Below are positions 53,558 through 63,060 of a stretch of DNA of 64,000 nt, piece by piece. The notes beneath the pieces were generated by a model. The model was not told the origin of the DNA and ran no database searches. It saw only the letters and a list, made by a program, of their open reading frames with translations. The stretch covers positions 212,908-276,907 of the forward strand of contig NZ_QFRA01000001.1 in assembly GCF_003243515.1 (NCBI RefSeq). The letters run 5' to 3'. The stretch comes from Corynebacterium kroppenstedtii. Lineage in GTDB: Bacteria > Actinomycetota > Actinomycetes > Mycobacteriales > Mycobacteriaceae. The position numbers were made by a program, and so were the translations under genes. Position 1 is the first letter of the stretch. Each line of letters starts with the position of its first letter.

Positions 53558-55021
53558 ATGAACAACCATCAATGGGGACAAGAACACCCCGACAAAACGT
53601 GGGGAAACAGCGAAACTAAGGACACTGATGCAGAGTGGAACATACCCCCCACGACGGCCTTTCCTCCTCAGGGTGTTACCGGGCCTCCACCTAACGGCCA
53701 ATTCACCTCTCCTTCATGGTCTGGGAATCAGACCCAGCCTGTAGATCATCCCTGGGCCGAAAACCAACCCCCGCAGCAAGCTCCACAGCCAACACCGCGG
53801 ACGGGTGCAGAGGATAAGCGGCGCTCTCAATTCCCACGCCCTCTCATCGAGCGCCTTATGTCAGAAGGCCAAGCTGGCTGGGGACCCCACCACTCCTCCG
53901 ACGGAGAGACAAGCAGCGTATTCGGCTCACACCAAGCACCCCCACATCATCCCGTCGACCCCAACAATGACGGGGGATTATCGGCAGCAGGTACACCACC
54001 CAGCGGGCACGAGGCCATCATAGGGCCTCACCCCACAGCACCTGACCCCATGAACAGCTCGCAAGCTTTCACCGCAGGACCACCCCATCCGGTGGGCGGC
54101 TCACACGCTATCACGGCGGGCGGAAACAAAGCCGTTGCAGGTGGAGCCGCTAAGAGCGGGACTGCAAGCTTCTTGACATCAACAAAAGGACTTGTCGGGG
54201 CGGCAATCCTTAGTGGTGGTGCGGTAGCGGGTGGTGGTGTGGCCTACAACCATTACACCACCAATGAAGATACAAATGAGCCAACAACATACACACATCT
54301 CTTCGACGATATGACCGTCGGAAAAGATGTTATTCCTGGTGGCGATGGGGTGTCATTTCGCCTAGCTGGGACCAAATTCAACTGCTATATCGCTTTTTCG
54401 GCGAACATGATGGACATACTAAGTTGCTTTCAATCCGAAAAATACGATCCCGAAAGCGGTACAAAATCAGAACCGAATTCTGATCAAATGTTCGTTTATT
54501 CTCATCAGGAATTCAAGACCGACGGTAGCTATACCAATAATGGCGGGATTCTCCACCCTGGAGAAAAAGCCCGGTTTCATGGCACCACATGCGGCGTCTT
54601 TGAGGATAAAAAAGCGACCTGCATCGTCGATAATAACCGGGTAGATTTCACCGATCAGGGCTACACCATTACCAAACGTAAAGGCGATGGTACAGGCGTT
54701 GTCGGATCCAAATGTGGCGACGTCAAAGCACAACTCTCCACATACGATGACGAATCCATAAAAGCACCGGTTCTTGTTCACCAAGGTGATGTGGATTGTT
54801 CACACGCCCTTGAAGCAATGCAGGATTATGTTGATACCACGGATTTGGGAAACTCTTCCTATAAAGACGAAACCTCAACTGGGCCCGATAGCAACGGATG
54901 GACCTGCAAACGTAATCAGATGATATACAGCGACGACGATCCAACCGCAGTACCTGGCATTGCCTCATGCAAAGACAGTGAGGGAAATATTGTGTACACA
55001 CCGTCGCCGTATTATCTCTAA
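53558..55021 (+). CDS. Pro/Gln-rich single-pass membrane protein A
   Basis: A 487-residue protein with strong AAAGGAGG before the ATG. Residues 1-200 are low-complexity (Pro, Gln, Gly, His, Ser) with WGN-like motifs. One TM segment (about 215-230, GLVGAAILSGGAVAGGGVAY) follows. The extracellular domain has paired cysteines: FNCYIAFSANMMDILSCF, HGTTCGVFEDKKATCIVDNN, SKCGDV, VDCSHALEAMQDYVD and SNGWTCKRNQ...ASCKDSEGN. The last part resembles the C-terminus encoded by the gene at 57062, so the two are paralogues. Function unknown; perhaps an envelope-associated or surface protein. Confidence 0.75.
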   Translation: MNNHQWGQEHPDKTWGNSETKDTDAEWNIPPTTAFPPQGVTGPPPNGQFTSPSWSGNQTQPVDHPWAENQPPQQAPQPTPRTGAEDKRRSQFPRPLIERLMSEGQAGWGPHHSSDGETSSVFGSHQAPPHHPVDPNNDGGLSAAGTPPSGHEAIIGPHPTAPDPMNSSQAFTAGPPHPVGGSHAITAGGNKAVAGGAAKSGTASFLTSTKGLVGAAILSGGAVAGGGVAYNHYTTNEDTNEPTTYTHLFDDMTVGKDVIPGGDGVSFRLAGTKFNCYIAFSANMMDILSCFQSEKYDPESGTKSEPNSDQMFVYSHQEFKTDGSYTNNGGILHPGEKARFHGTTCGVFEDKKATCIVDNNRVDFTDQGYTITKRKGDGTGVVGSKCGDVKAQLSTYDDESIKAPVLVHQGDVDCSHALEAMQDYVDTTDLGNSSYKDETSTGPDSNGWTCKRNQMIYSDDDPTAVPGIASCKDSEGNIVYTPSPYYL

Positions 55022-55040
55022 GGACTAGGACGCTATCGAA

Positions 55041-56620
55041 TTATCCTTTACGCACACTAATGGTCCATCCGGCGTCGTCGGTGGTCTCGAAATTGGTCAC
55101 CTCGTGGCCATCGGTCGCCGCCCATCGCGGGATAGCGTCCGTCGCCTGGGTGCAATCGAAATCAATGATGAGCTCATCTCCGCTGGAGAGCTGCTGCATA
55201 GCTGACTTCGCTTCAATCAAAGGGAACGGACACACCGCACCTAGCGTATCCAGGGCAAATCTACGCTCACCGACGTGGCGTAAACCGCCGAGAAGCTTCC
55301 GGCCCACACCATCACGGTCATCGTAAGCATCGACTCTATCGACGCCACCATCAGCCGGGCGCTCGAGCACAGACACCGCCGGTAGACCAACAGCGGTCGC
55401 GAATCCTCCGACATTCAATTCAGAATCTATGACAAAATCACCGCTTACGGAGGCGCCCACTAAAGCAGGCTCGCGTTCAAGACTCTGACGATCACCAGAC
55501 TCAGCCAGCACCGCACTAGGCTCAGGCGCCAAGTCGCCGGCACTAGCCACGCGAGTGGCGTCGGCAGTAGATGGTGACAAGGTGTAGCCATCCGGATCTT
55601 GAGAGTTGATCGGCTCGGCAGGCTTCAGCCACAGCTTTGCGGCGAACCCCACCCCCAGCGCGATAAAGAGCAAAGCAACCCAACCTTGGTAACTAAACAG
55701 CGACGTCTGCACCATGCCGTTCCCGACCGTACAGCCACCCGCCCATGCAGCGCCGACGCCCATTAAGACGCCACCTGCGACCGAACGCACAGACTGGGTT
55801 CCCGACGGAACTCGCACGCGGAACTCCCCCGACACCTTCGCCGCCAGATATGATTCGACCAGGATTCCCAGCACAAGGAGGGCTCCCCGGTTGATACGCG
55901 TCGCGTCACCCGTCGTCACGAAACGAACTAGGTCCGAACTGGGTGTTGTGATTCCCAAACCATCGTTGCGACCCGTCGCAGCGGAAAGAGGCCAGGCGAT
56001 GACGCCGAGCACACCGACAATAGCCCCGGTTGTGTACACGTGCCAGGGCTTTTCCGCCAACAGGTGCGCGAGGCCCGTCTTCTTCGCCGCGAGCTGAGCG
56101 ATTTTCGGCTGAGCTGCCTCCGCACGGACAAACTTCGCGACGAGGAACGCGGTCAGCACGGCCAATGGGAGGGCCAAGGCCCACGTCGACACCCCTAGTG
56201 ACTGCTGAATAGTGGTGAGCGGGACCGTGTATTCGCGGAGTGTGCTATTGATCCCCTGCAGCGCGCCCGCTTTCATCGCAGCGGCCGACAAACCGTACGT
56301 GAGCAGCGCGATCCAGGACCCGACGAGTCCTTCGCCGGAGCGGTACCAGGTTCCCGACGCGCACCCGCCGGCCAACACAATGCCGACGCCAAAGAGGAAG
56401 CCGCCGATGATGACGGCGAAGGGGGCGAAGTCGTCGACCTCCGGGGTGATGACGCCCAGCGATGTTAGTGCGGCTAAGCCCACCTCACGACGAGGAGCGC
56501 CACGAAGCCGCGCCATGTTTTCAGCGTGAAGATGTCACGCAGCATACCGGTGACACAAAAGCGACCTCTTTGCATGACGTAACCAAGGACCGTTCCAAGC
56601 ACGAGACCGGTAATAAGCAT
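55041..56620 (-). pseudogene. YeeE/YedE-type sulfur transporter fused to TusA-like domain, frameshifted
   Basis: The N-terminal frame (ATG 56620) reads MLITGLVLGTVLGYVMQRGRFCVTGMLRDIF...FVALLVV and then must switch near 56481-56490 to VGLAALTSLGVITPEV... The joined protein (about 526 residues) has about ten spans with the GGCASGTWYRSGEG and AGGCTVGNGMVQTS cysteine motifs of YeeE/YedE thiosulfate/selenium transporters. A hydrophilic linker (about 370-440 of the long frame) leads to a C-terminal TusA domain (LDTLGAVCPFPLIEAKSAMQQLSSGDELIIDFDCTQA) carrying the sulfur-relay Cys in VCPFP. Uptake of reduced sulfur coupled to an intracellular sulfur carrier is inferred. Convergent with membrane protein A. 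Confidence 0.8.
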
Positions 56621-57061
56621 GGCAACCTTTCCGCTTGATGGGCGACGCCTGACGCGTGGCACCTGGTGGATGAGGACATGTGCCCTACGTAACGACTGTC
56701 ATACATAGCAACCTCCGACGAGGCACCATCATGTCCGTGCTTAGAGTAGCCTAAAATAGACCGCTCTGTCTACAGTCTTTGTGTAGAGCTTTTACAGCGG
56801 GAGTGAACGGCGCAATTTCCAGCGTGCGTGCGGGTGTATGAGTGGACGCGCGAGAGATCAGGACGTGCGCGGGTTTTCCTTACTATCCCCCACAAAAACG
56901 GGTACGTAACACAGACTTGTGACGTGGGAAATAAAAAGTGAGCTTCACGTCCGCTTTACTAGAAGAGTGCGAGCGCAATGTGGCCAGCACGCGCAGTTGA
57001 ATACACAACTAACTAGTCCCTAACTCACTAGCCTCCCTACCCCACTGAACAAGGAATCACT
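56621..57061. other. Intergenic region between YeeE-TusA and membrane protein B; no gene seen
   Basis: About 440 bases holding the divergent promoters of the genes at 56620 (leftward) and 57062 (rightward). I see no reading frame with a convincing product, no tRNA and no repeat. Confidence 0.5.
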
Positions 57062-58061
57062 ATGAGCGACGAATCAGAAAAACAGCCACACAATGATCCC
57101 GAGACCACTCAGTTTCCACCCAATAACCCCGAAGGTACGTGGAACAATGCGGGCGGACAGGGCAACAACACGTGGGGCAACGGGAGTGCGCAGAACAACG
57201 AAACACGGCAATTTTCCCGCCGGTGAACAACCCGAACAACGCACAGGGACAAACACAGGGGCAAGGCATTCCTGGATTTGCCAATCAGCCGAACAACCAG
57301 CCCCAATGGGGACAACCGCCGACATCACAACCACCAGCACCAAACCAAGGATTTTCTCAAAACGGGTTTCCTCAAGGCGAACATGCTCCAAGCGGAAATA
57401 ATTATGACGGGAACGGAAGCACCGCCGTTTCCGCAGACACAAAATCTAACCCCATCGGTGCGAAAGGCGTCGCCAGTATTGTTGGCATACTCGTGCTGCT
57501 CGGCGGAGCGAGTTACGTGTGGTCCAACCACCACAATGGGCAGAAAAATGACGAAGCAGCACCCACCACATCGGTAAGGCAGTTTAAAGGGGCGACACCC
57601 TCCGCTAACCCCACTCCCGGGCAGGAAACCACAGAGCCTGCCCCGAGGAAGGTCGCGATCAATCCCACCGTTAATAACGATGACACAGCGACGGACACAA
57701 CTGAAGAAAGCGACGATTCCGACAGCTCGAATAACAACTCAACTAGCAGTTCAGCAGGAGAATGCGATACCCCAGGGGCTGACGGGAAAACTTACCAGAT
57801 AGTAGTAGAAAAGGCGATATTGACTGCGCCAATGCTCAAGAAGTGCTCAAGCGCTACGACGAGGCCCCCCAAGGCGATGGAGGCCGGGAGGGAGAGCGCA
57901 GCGGAAATTTCCAATTCTGGGATTCCGCCACCGACGATTGGAGCTGCGTTTCACCCACGTATGCCACCGCAAAAAGAGAAAACCGCGCCACTAGCTGTGG
58001 CAATGAAGAATTAGGAGCCTCATTCGTTATTCCTTTTGACTCTGGGGAAGACCGCGACTAA
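57062..58061 (+). pseudogene. Pro/Gln-rich single-pass membrane protein B, two frameshifts
   Basis: The frame from ATG 57062 (MSDESEKQPHNDPETTQFPP) stops after NNETRQFSRR. Adding a T in TTTT (57212-57215) lets it continue as FFPPVNNPNNAQGQTQGQG. A second shift at GG (57813-57814) leads to GDIDCANAQEVLKRYDEAP...GNFQFWDSATDDWSCVSP...TSCGNEELGASFVIPF, ending at 58061. Joined length is about 333 residues. Like protein A it has an Asn/Gln/Pro-rich N-terminus with WGN motifs, one TM helix (GVASIVGILVLLGGASYVW), a Thr/Ser/Asp linker and a C-terminal cysteine-containing domain with the V-x-C-A/S-x-A pattern. Function unknown. Confidence 0.75.
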
Positions 58062-58160
58062 CCGCCTCCAAGAACCGTCGATAATTGAGAATAAGGGTCA
58101 GGGAACGAACCGTCGCTAGTTATTAAGCCGTCTAGCGTCGGCAACCGTCGGTAGTGACAG

Positions 58161-58206
58161 AAAAAGGTCATCAGTGCATCTCAACAAAAGACTGCACTAA
58201 TGACCT
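58161..58206 (-). terminator. Rho-independent terminator of the trypsin-like protease gene
   Basis: AGGTCAT-AGTGCA and TGCACT-ATGACCT form a 13-pair stem with one mismatch (58165-58178 with 58193-58206). On the reverse strand the stem is followed by TTTTTCTGTC. It lies about 50 bases past the stop of the gene at 58259. Confidence 0.85.
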
Positions 58207-58258
58207 ATCAGCACCAGAGGCCTATCGGGCCCAGTGTTCTACCAGGCCGAATGGCCGA

Positions 58259-58930
58259 TCACGGCCAGCTCTGGGTGAAGATGGTGCCGTAAATCCACGG
58301 GAGGAACTGATCCACCTTCGTGTAGTTCGCGATGATCTTTCCATCGGCATCTTTACCGCTGGTCGAGCACAGAACACCGTAAATAACCGGGCCAATGTGG
58401 AACGGTCCGCCGGAGTCACCGTGCTCCCGTCCACCAATAATGGACTTCGTCTCGAACATGTCGGCATTACCGGAGCGCGGCCCCTGCGTCGGACCTGAAA
58501 CATAGGCTAGACCTTGGGTTTCAGGGAAACGCCCCGGGCCCCAACCGGTGAACTGACCCGGCTGGTTAGGAACCGGACCGGGCGACGGCAGCATGATGGG
58601 ACGAACGCCCATCGACACGTCGGTGCGGACAAGAGCCATGTCGGCGCCACCGGGCTCGCGAACAACACGGTCGACGTTGAACGCCTGCTGAGCGCGCTCG
58701 CCGATCTTGACATGGCCGCCGGGACCATGGCTGTTGCCGAGGCAGTGCGCGGCAGTGAGGACCCAGCGGTCCGACACCACAGCACCAGTACAAATGCCAC
58801 CGATGAGAACTTCAGCCGACCACGTCTCGTAGCCGTTCTCCACCGCGCTTGCCGACGGGGCTGCAACTGTGGCGCCCGCTGCGACAGCTACGGCGCACAC
58901 TACAGCGCCCAGCATCTTTTTGATCTTCAA
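58259..58930 (-). CDS. Secreted trypsin-like serine protease (S1)
   Basis: A 223-residue protein with a Sec signal peptide (basic start, hydrophobic core, ASA cleavage after about residue 29). Catalytic triad: His62 (LTAAHC), Asp97 (ADMALVRT) and Ser173 (HGDSGGPF). Cys47/Cys63 and other cysteines suit an extracellular fold. Mature protease of about 190 residues without a long pro-region, since ENGYETWSAEVLIGG follows the signal directly. Substrate unknown. A strong terminator follows at 58161. Confidence 0.92.
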   Translation of the reverse strand: MKIKKMLGAVVCAVAVAAGATVAAPSASAVENGYETWSAEVLIGGICTGAVVSDRWVLTAAHCLGNSHGPGGHVKIGERAQQAFNVDRVVREPGGADMALVRTDVSMGVRPIMLPSPGPVPNQPGQFTGWGPGRFPETQGLAYVSGPTQGPRSGNADMFETKSIIGGREHGDSGGPFHIGPVIYGVLCSTSGKDADGKIIANYTKVDQFLPWIYGTIFTQSWP

Positions 58931-59243
58931 TTTCTACCTAACTCGATCTATCCCAAACGACACAATGGGACGCAGAGGAGCTAAAAAATTTTGTTAGCCC
59001 TCGATATCCGCTCCGGTCTCTATATCTACTTTCAATCCCTTTGCATTACATCATCTACATACGACGTCTGACGAGTGGAAAGTGGTGGAGATCTCGGTGC
59101 AGTCGAGAGAGCGGGAGCTGCGGAAAACCACGTCGTAAAACCGGCTTAACCAGGACTTTCAGCGTGCGGAGCTGCCGCGATTTTCCCGTGACCACGAGCC
59201 CCACTGACGGCACGTAAAAGTTACGCAGAACTCACTTTATGGA
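58931..59243. other. Intergenic region upstream of the protease gene; no gene seen
   Basis: About 313 bases containing the promoter of the protease gene (AT-rich near 58980-59050) and the 3' flank of the rhodanese gene. No gene, tRNA or clear repeat was recognised. Confidence 0.5.
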
Positions 59244-60128
59244 TCACACCAGCGCCGGCTCACACTCCCCGCAATACTGATGCCTATGCGCAGCCGTACA
59301 GTCATCGCAGCGAAGGAATAACTTCCGACAGTCGTTATTTGTGCAATTTACAAATTGAGCCGTCGGTTTACCGCACTCAACGCAATGCCCTAAGGATTCC
59401 GTACCACTGCCGAATTCCATATGCATTCTCTTATCAAATACATAAAGCGATCCGTCCCAATATCCATCATTTCCGTACGCTTCCCCGTAACGCACAATTC
59501 CCCCATCTAACTGATAAACCTCCTCGAACCCACGATTCTTCATCAGCACCGAGAGAACCTCACACCGAATACCGCCCGTGCAATACGTGACCACCGGGCG
59601 CTTCTTCAGGTCGTCGTACTTACCGGATTCAATCTCGTCCAAGAAATCGCGGGTTGTCGTCGTATTGGGAACCACAGCATTGCGGAACTTACCGATTTCC
59701 GCCTCCATGGCGTTGCGGCCATCGAAAAAGACGACATCGTCGCCACGCTCATCCATCAAATGATGAAGGTCCTCCGGTTTCAGATGCGTGCCACCACCAA
59801 TCACACCCTCTTCGTTCACCTTCAACTCATCGCCAGCGCCGAACGTGACCAGCTCCGGGCGGACTTTCACGCTCAGGCGGGGGAAATCGTCCCCTTCACC
59901 CTCCGACCACTTGATATCAGCGTTCTTAAAAGGCGCATAACTACGCGTTTCACGGCAATAACGTTTAACGTCGTTAAGTTCCCCGCCGAGCGTCGCATTA
60001 ATGCCATCTTTAGAAATAATGACCCGGCCCTTGAGATTCCATTTCTCTGCCAAGGCCTTCTGCCACAGACGAATCGCTTCAGGGTCGGCTAGTGGCGTGA
60101 ACACATAGAACAGCACAATTTTCGGCAT
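59244..60128 (-). CDS. trhO: Rhodanese-related protein, TrhO/YceA family
   Basis: A 294-residue protein starting MPKIVLFYVFTPL (longer in-frame starts to 60212 are rejected). It has the N-terminal acylphosphatase-like UPF0176 region (GRVIISKDGINATLGG), a rhodanese domain with active Cys in VVTYCTGGIRCE, and a C-terminal cysteine-rich tail (HCVECGKPTAQFVNCTNNDC...CDDCTAAHRHQYCGEC) that probably binds zinc. TrhO enzymes hydroxylate U34 of tRNA. It is followed, divergently, by the dhaKLM genes with about 200 bases between. Confidence 0.9.
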   Translation of the reverse strand: MPKIVLFYVFTPLADPEAIRLWQKALAEKWNLKGRVIISKDGINATLGGELNDVKRYCRETRSYAPFKNADIKWSEGEGDDFPRLSVKVRPELVTFGAGDELKVNEEGVIGGGTHLKPEDLHHLMDERGDDVVFFDGRNAMEAEIGKFRNAVVPNTTTTRDFLDEIESGKYDDLKKRPVVTYCTGGIRCEVLSVLMKNRGFEEVYQLDGGIVRYGEAYGNDGYWDGSLYVFDKRMHMEFGSGTESLGHCVECGKPTAQFVNCTNNDCRKLFLRCDDCTAAHRHQYCGECEPALV

Positions 60129-60330
60129 GAACATGCTGCTGATTCTAATAAGACACCTGCTACACCCAAGAAATCGTGAGGCTCCGACAAGCAGCTCGTC
60201 GCCCCTCAACATGTCTGTTTCGCGAGTAACCTAGGCCTACGAAGACTGCGGAACACCGACGCACTAAAACAGGAACTACAGAGCCACCCGATGGTGAAAT
60301 AGTCGGCACAAGCACCGAGGAGTCAGGTTT

Positions 60331-61335
60331 ATGAAGAAGTTAATCAACGACCCGCATGACGTCGTCACCGAGAGCATCGAAGGGCTGGGCCTGGCGCACC
60401 CCGAGCTCGTCACGGCCAATCCCGACCCGCTGTTTGTCACCCGGAGTTCCAAGAACGTCAAGGACCAGGGCAAAGTGGGCGTCATTTCCGGTGGTGGTTC
60501 CGGGCACGAGCCTCTCCACGCGGGGTTCGTCGGCACCGGAATGCTCGACGCCGCCGTTCCTGGCCCCGTGTTCACGTCGCCGACTCCCGATCCGATCCTC
60601 GAGGCAGCGAAGAGCGCCGATAAGGGCGCGGGCGTGGTGTTCGTCGTCAAGAATTACACCGGCGACGTGCTCAATTTCGATACCGCTGCTGACCTGGCCG
60701 ATATGGAGGACATCGAGGTTCGGCAGGTCATCGTGAACGACGATGTCGCCGTCGAGGATTCGACGTTTACCGCTGGCCGACGCGGGGTGGCGTGCACGTT
60801 CTTGGTCGAGAAGATCACGGGTGCCGCGGCGGAGCGCGGGTTGTCCCTCGACGAGGTCGAACGCGTCGCGCAGAGCGCCATTAAAAATGTGCGGTCGATG
60901 GGTGTGGCGTTGACGTCGTGCACCGTACCGTACGTCGGGAAGCCGTCGTTTGACCTCGACGACAATGAGATTGAGCTGGGTGTGGGCATTCATGGCGAGC
61001 CTGGCCGACGTCGAGCCCCCATGAGCAGTGCGGATGAAATCACGGATCAGCTGCTCGACCCCATTGTGGCGGATCTGGAGCTGAAGAAGTCCGATCGCGT
61101 TATTGCGCTGGTCAACGGCATGGGCGGCACGCCGCTCTCCGAGTTGTACATCGTTTTCCGACGGGTGGCGCAACGGCTATCGGACCTCGGGGTGACGCTC
61201 GAGCGATCCGACGTCGGGAACTTCGTCACCAGCCTGGAGATGCAGGGTGTGTCCATCACGCTGCTCCGCGTCGATGATGAACTGCTCTCCCTGTACGACG
61301 ATCCAGCCGAGACGCCGGCATTCGTCAAGAAATAA
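60331..61335 (+). CDS. dhaK: Dihydroxyacetone kinase, DhaK subunit
   Basis: A 334-residue substrate-binding subunit. The covalent-substrate His is at about residue 221 in GVGIHGEPGRRR. It has GVISGGGSGHEPLHAGFVG and VFVVKNYTGDVLNFDTA. It binds dihydroxyacetone as a hemiaminal for phosphorylation by DhaL-ADP. GAGG lies shortly before the ATG. First gene of the dhaK-dhaL-dhaM cluster. Confidence 0.96.
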   Translation: MKKLINDPHDVVTESIEGLGLAHPELVTANPDPLFVTRSSKNVKDQGKVGVISGGGSGHEPLHAGFVGTGMLDAAVPGPVFTSPTPDPILEAAKSADKGAGVVFVVKNYTGDVLNFDTAADLADMEDIEVRQVIVNDDVAVEDSTFTAGRRGVACTFLVEKITGAAAERGLSLDEVERVAQSAIKNVRSMGVALTSCTVPYVGKPSFDLDDNEIELGVGIHGEPGRRRAPMSSADEITDQLLDPIVADLELKKSDRVIALVNGMGGTPLSELYIVFRRVAQRLSDLGVTLERSDVGNFVTSLEMQGVSITLLRVDDELLSLYDDPAETPAFVKK

Positions 61336-61385
61336 ACGGGAATAAAAACCGGAAACAAACGGAAATAACTCAAAGGAGGAACACT

Positions 61386-62018
61386 ATGTCAGATTTGGAT
61401 AAAGCATGGGCTGAACGGTGGATCCGCGGGTGCGCCCAGGCCGCAAGCGAGCACCGCGAAGAATTGATCGATCTAGACCGAGCTATTGGCGACGCTGACC
61501 ACGGCGAAAACGTGGTCCGTGGTTTCCAGGCCGTGGTAAAGAAGCTGGACGACGACCAGCCTCAGGACATTGCGGGCGTTTTTAAGCTGACCGCGAAGAC
61601 GCTGATGTCGACGGTCGGCGGGGCGTCCGGGCCGTTGCTGGGCACGGCATTCATGTACGCGGCGAAGGCTGTATCGGGTGATGCGCTGGACGCCAACGGA
61701 GTTGCCTCTGTGGTGGAATCCGCAGTGGGCGGCGTCGAAAAGCGGGGTAAAGCTGACGAGGGCGAGAAGACCATGGTCGATACCTGGGCCCCGGCGTCGC
61801 GGGCGGCGCGGTCTGCTGCAGATGAGGGGAAGAGCCCCGCCGAGGTGCTGCGCGCGGCTGCTGATGCTGCGAATAAGGGCGCCGAGGCCACCGTGGACAT
61901 GACTGCGACCAAGGGGCGCGCTTCCTACCTGGGCGAACGCTCTGTGGGGCACAAGGATCCCGGCGCGACGAGCTCTGCGTATTTCCTCGCCGAGGCCTCC
62001 AAAGCCGTTGATGCGTAG
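61386..62018 (+). CDS. dhaL: Dihydroxyacetone kinase, DhaL subunit
   Basis: A 210-residue nucleotide-binding subunit with LDRAIGDADHGENVVRGF (Mg/ADP-binding aspartates), TVGGASGPLLGTAFMYAA and GRASYLGERSVGHKDPGA. Its tightly held ADP is rephosphorylated by DhaM rather than exchanged. AAAGGAGG precedes ATG 61386, 50 bases after dhaK. Confidence 0.95.
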   Translation: MSDLDKAWAERWIRGCAQAASEHREELIDLDRAIGDADHGENVVRGFQAVVKKLDDDQPQDIAGVFKLTAKTLMSTVGGASGPLLGTAFMYAAKAVSGDALDANGVASVVESAVGGVEKRGKADEGEKTMVDTWAPASRAARSAADEGKSPAEVLRAAADAANKGAEATVDMTATKGRASYLGERSVGHKDPGATSSAYFLAEASKAVDA

Positions 62019-62245
62019 TGGGTTGCGCGATGAGCGAGGTGCTGCAGCGCCTCGAGGAGGAAGCTCGGAAACCGCGTGCGGCTGCTGGTGACGCGGCGGC
62101 TGCAACGGCATCAACCACGACTGCAGGCAAGACGACGGCAGGTAGCTCTGCGGATGAGGCTGCACGTAGCTCTGCAGATAGCTCGGCGAACAGAACAACG
62201 ACGGAGGGAACACGAACGGAGGAAGGACTTACGGAAGGAACGATG

Positions 62246-63049
62246 ATGACAAGCAATAACGACGCTGCATCCGGCGCAAACGAAGGTTCCGAACAGTCGC
62301 CGCAGGTCGGCGTCGTGGTGGTGTCACATTCGAAGCGCTTGGCCGATGGTTTGGCACTGCTGGCGTCGCAAATGGCCAGGAATGTGCTGATCGTTCCGGC
62401 GGACGGTTTGGATGCCAGCCCGGAGGATAAGGACAACCCCGATGGCGGCGGTATCGGCACCTCGTATGACGCGATTGAGGCCGCCGTTAATAAGGTTGTC
62501 GACGCGGGTTTGGCCTGCGCTATTTTCACCGATCTGGGCTCTGCGACGATGACGGTCGAGATGGTTGTGGACATGCTCGACGACGAGCCCGTTCGGTTTA
62601 TTGACGCCCCGCTTGTTGAGGCCACCGTTGCCGGAGCCGTTGCCGCCCAACAGGGCCAGGATCTGGATGGTGTGGAGCGCGAGGCTCGTCGTGCGATTTC
62701 TGCGTTCGCATCTGAGAGTGCGGATGATGGTAATTCGGCAGCCGCGCCGGCCGAAGATGCAGCTGGCGACAGCACGAATAGCGACGATGCGAACGGTGGC
62801 GGCTATTCGCGGCGTGTGAAGGTCGCGGATAAGGCCGGTTTGCACGCGCGCCCTGCCGCGAAGTTGGCGGAGATGGCCGCGGACTCAGAGGAAGGCATCT
62901 TGGTCAACGACGCGGATGCTGACTCAGCAATGTCCCTGATGGGTTTGGGAGCCGAGTGCGGCGAGGAGGTTACTGTTTCGGGCGATCGATCTGAGAAAGC
63001 ATTGATCGACTCGATTGCCGACGCTATCGCGGCCGGCCTGGACGAGTAG
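62246..63049 (+). CDS. dhaM: PTS-dependent dihydroxyacetone kinase phosphotransferase DhaM, with fused HPr
   Basis: A 267-residue protein. The N-terminal EIIA-Man-like domain (QVGVVVVSHSKRLADGLALLASQM with its active His) is followed by AIFTDLGSATMTVEMVVDML, an acidic Ala/Ser linker and a C-terminal HPr domain (RVKVADKAGLHARPAAKLAEMA with the phospho-His, then SAMSLMGLGAECGEEV). It passes phosphate from PTS HPr/EI to DhaL-bound ADP. GGAAGGA lies six bases before ATG 62246. A longer in-frame start near 62018-62030 adds about 70 low-complexity Ala/Thr/Ser residues and overlaps dhaL; this cannot be ruled out. Confidence 0.88.
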   Translation: MTSNNDAASGANEGSEQSPQVGVVVVSHSKRLADGLALLASQMARNVLIVPADGLDASPEDKDNPDGGGIGTSYDAIEAAVNKVVDAGLACAIFTDLGSATMTVEMVVDMLDDEPVRFIDAPLVEATVAGAVAAQQGQDLDGVEREARRAISAFASESADDGNSAAAPAEDAAGDSTNSDDANGGGYSRRVKVADKAGLHARPAAKLAEMAADSEEGILVNDADADSAMSLMGLGAECGEEVTVSGDRSEKALIDSIADAIAAGLDE

Positions 63050-63060
63050 CTTTTCGGAGA

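Noticed and set aside
62018..62245. N-terminal extension of DhaM
   Set aside because: Low-complexity Ala/Thr/Ser codons overlapping dhaL; a strong ribosome binding site favours the start at 62246. Kept as an alternative only.
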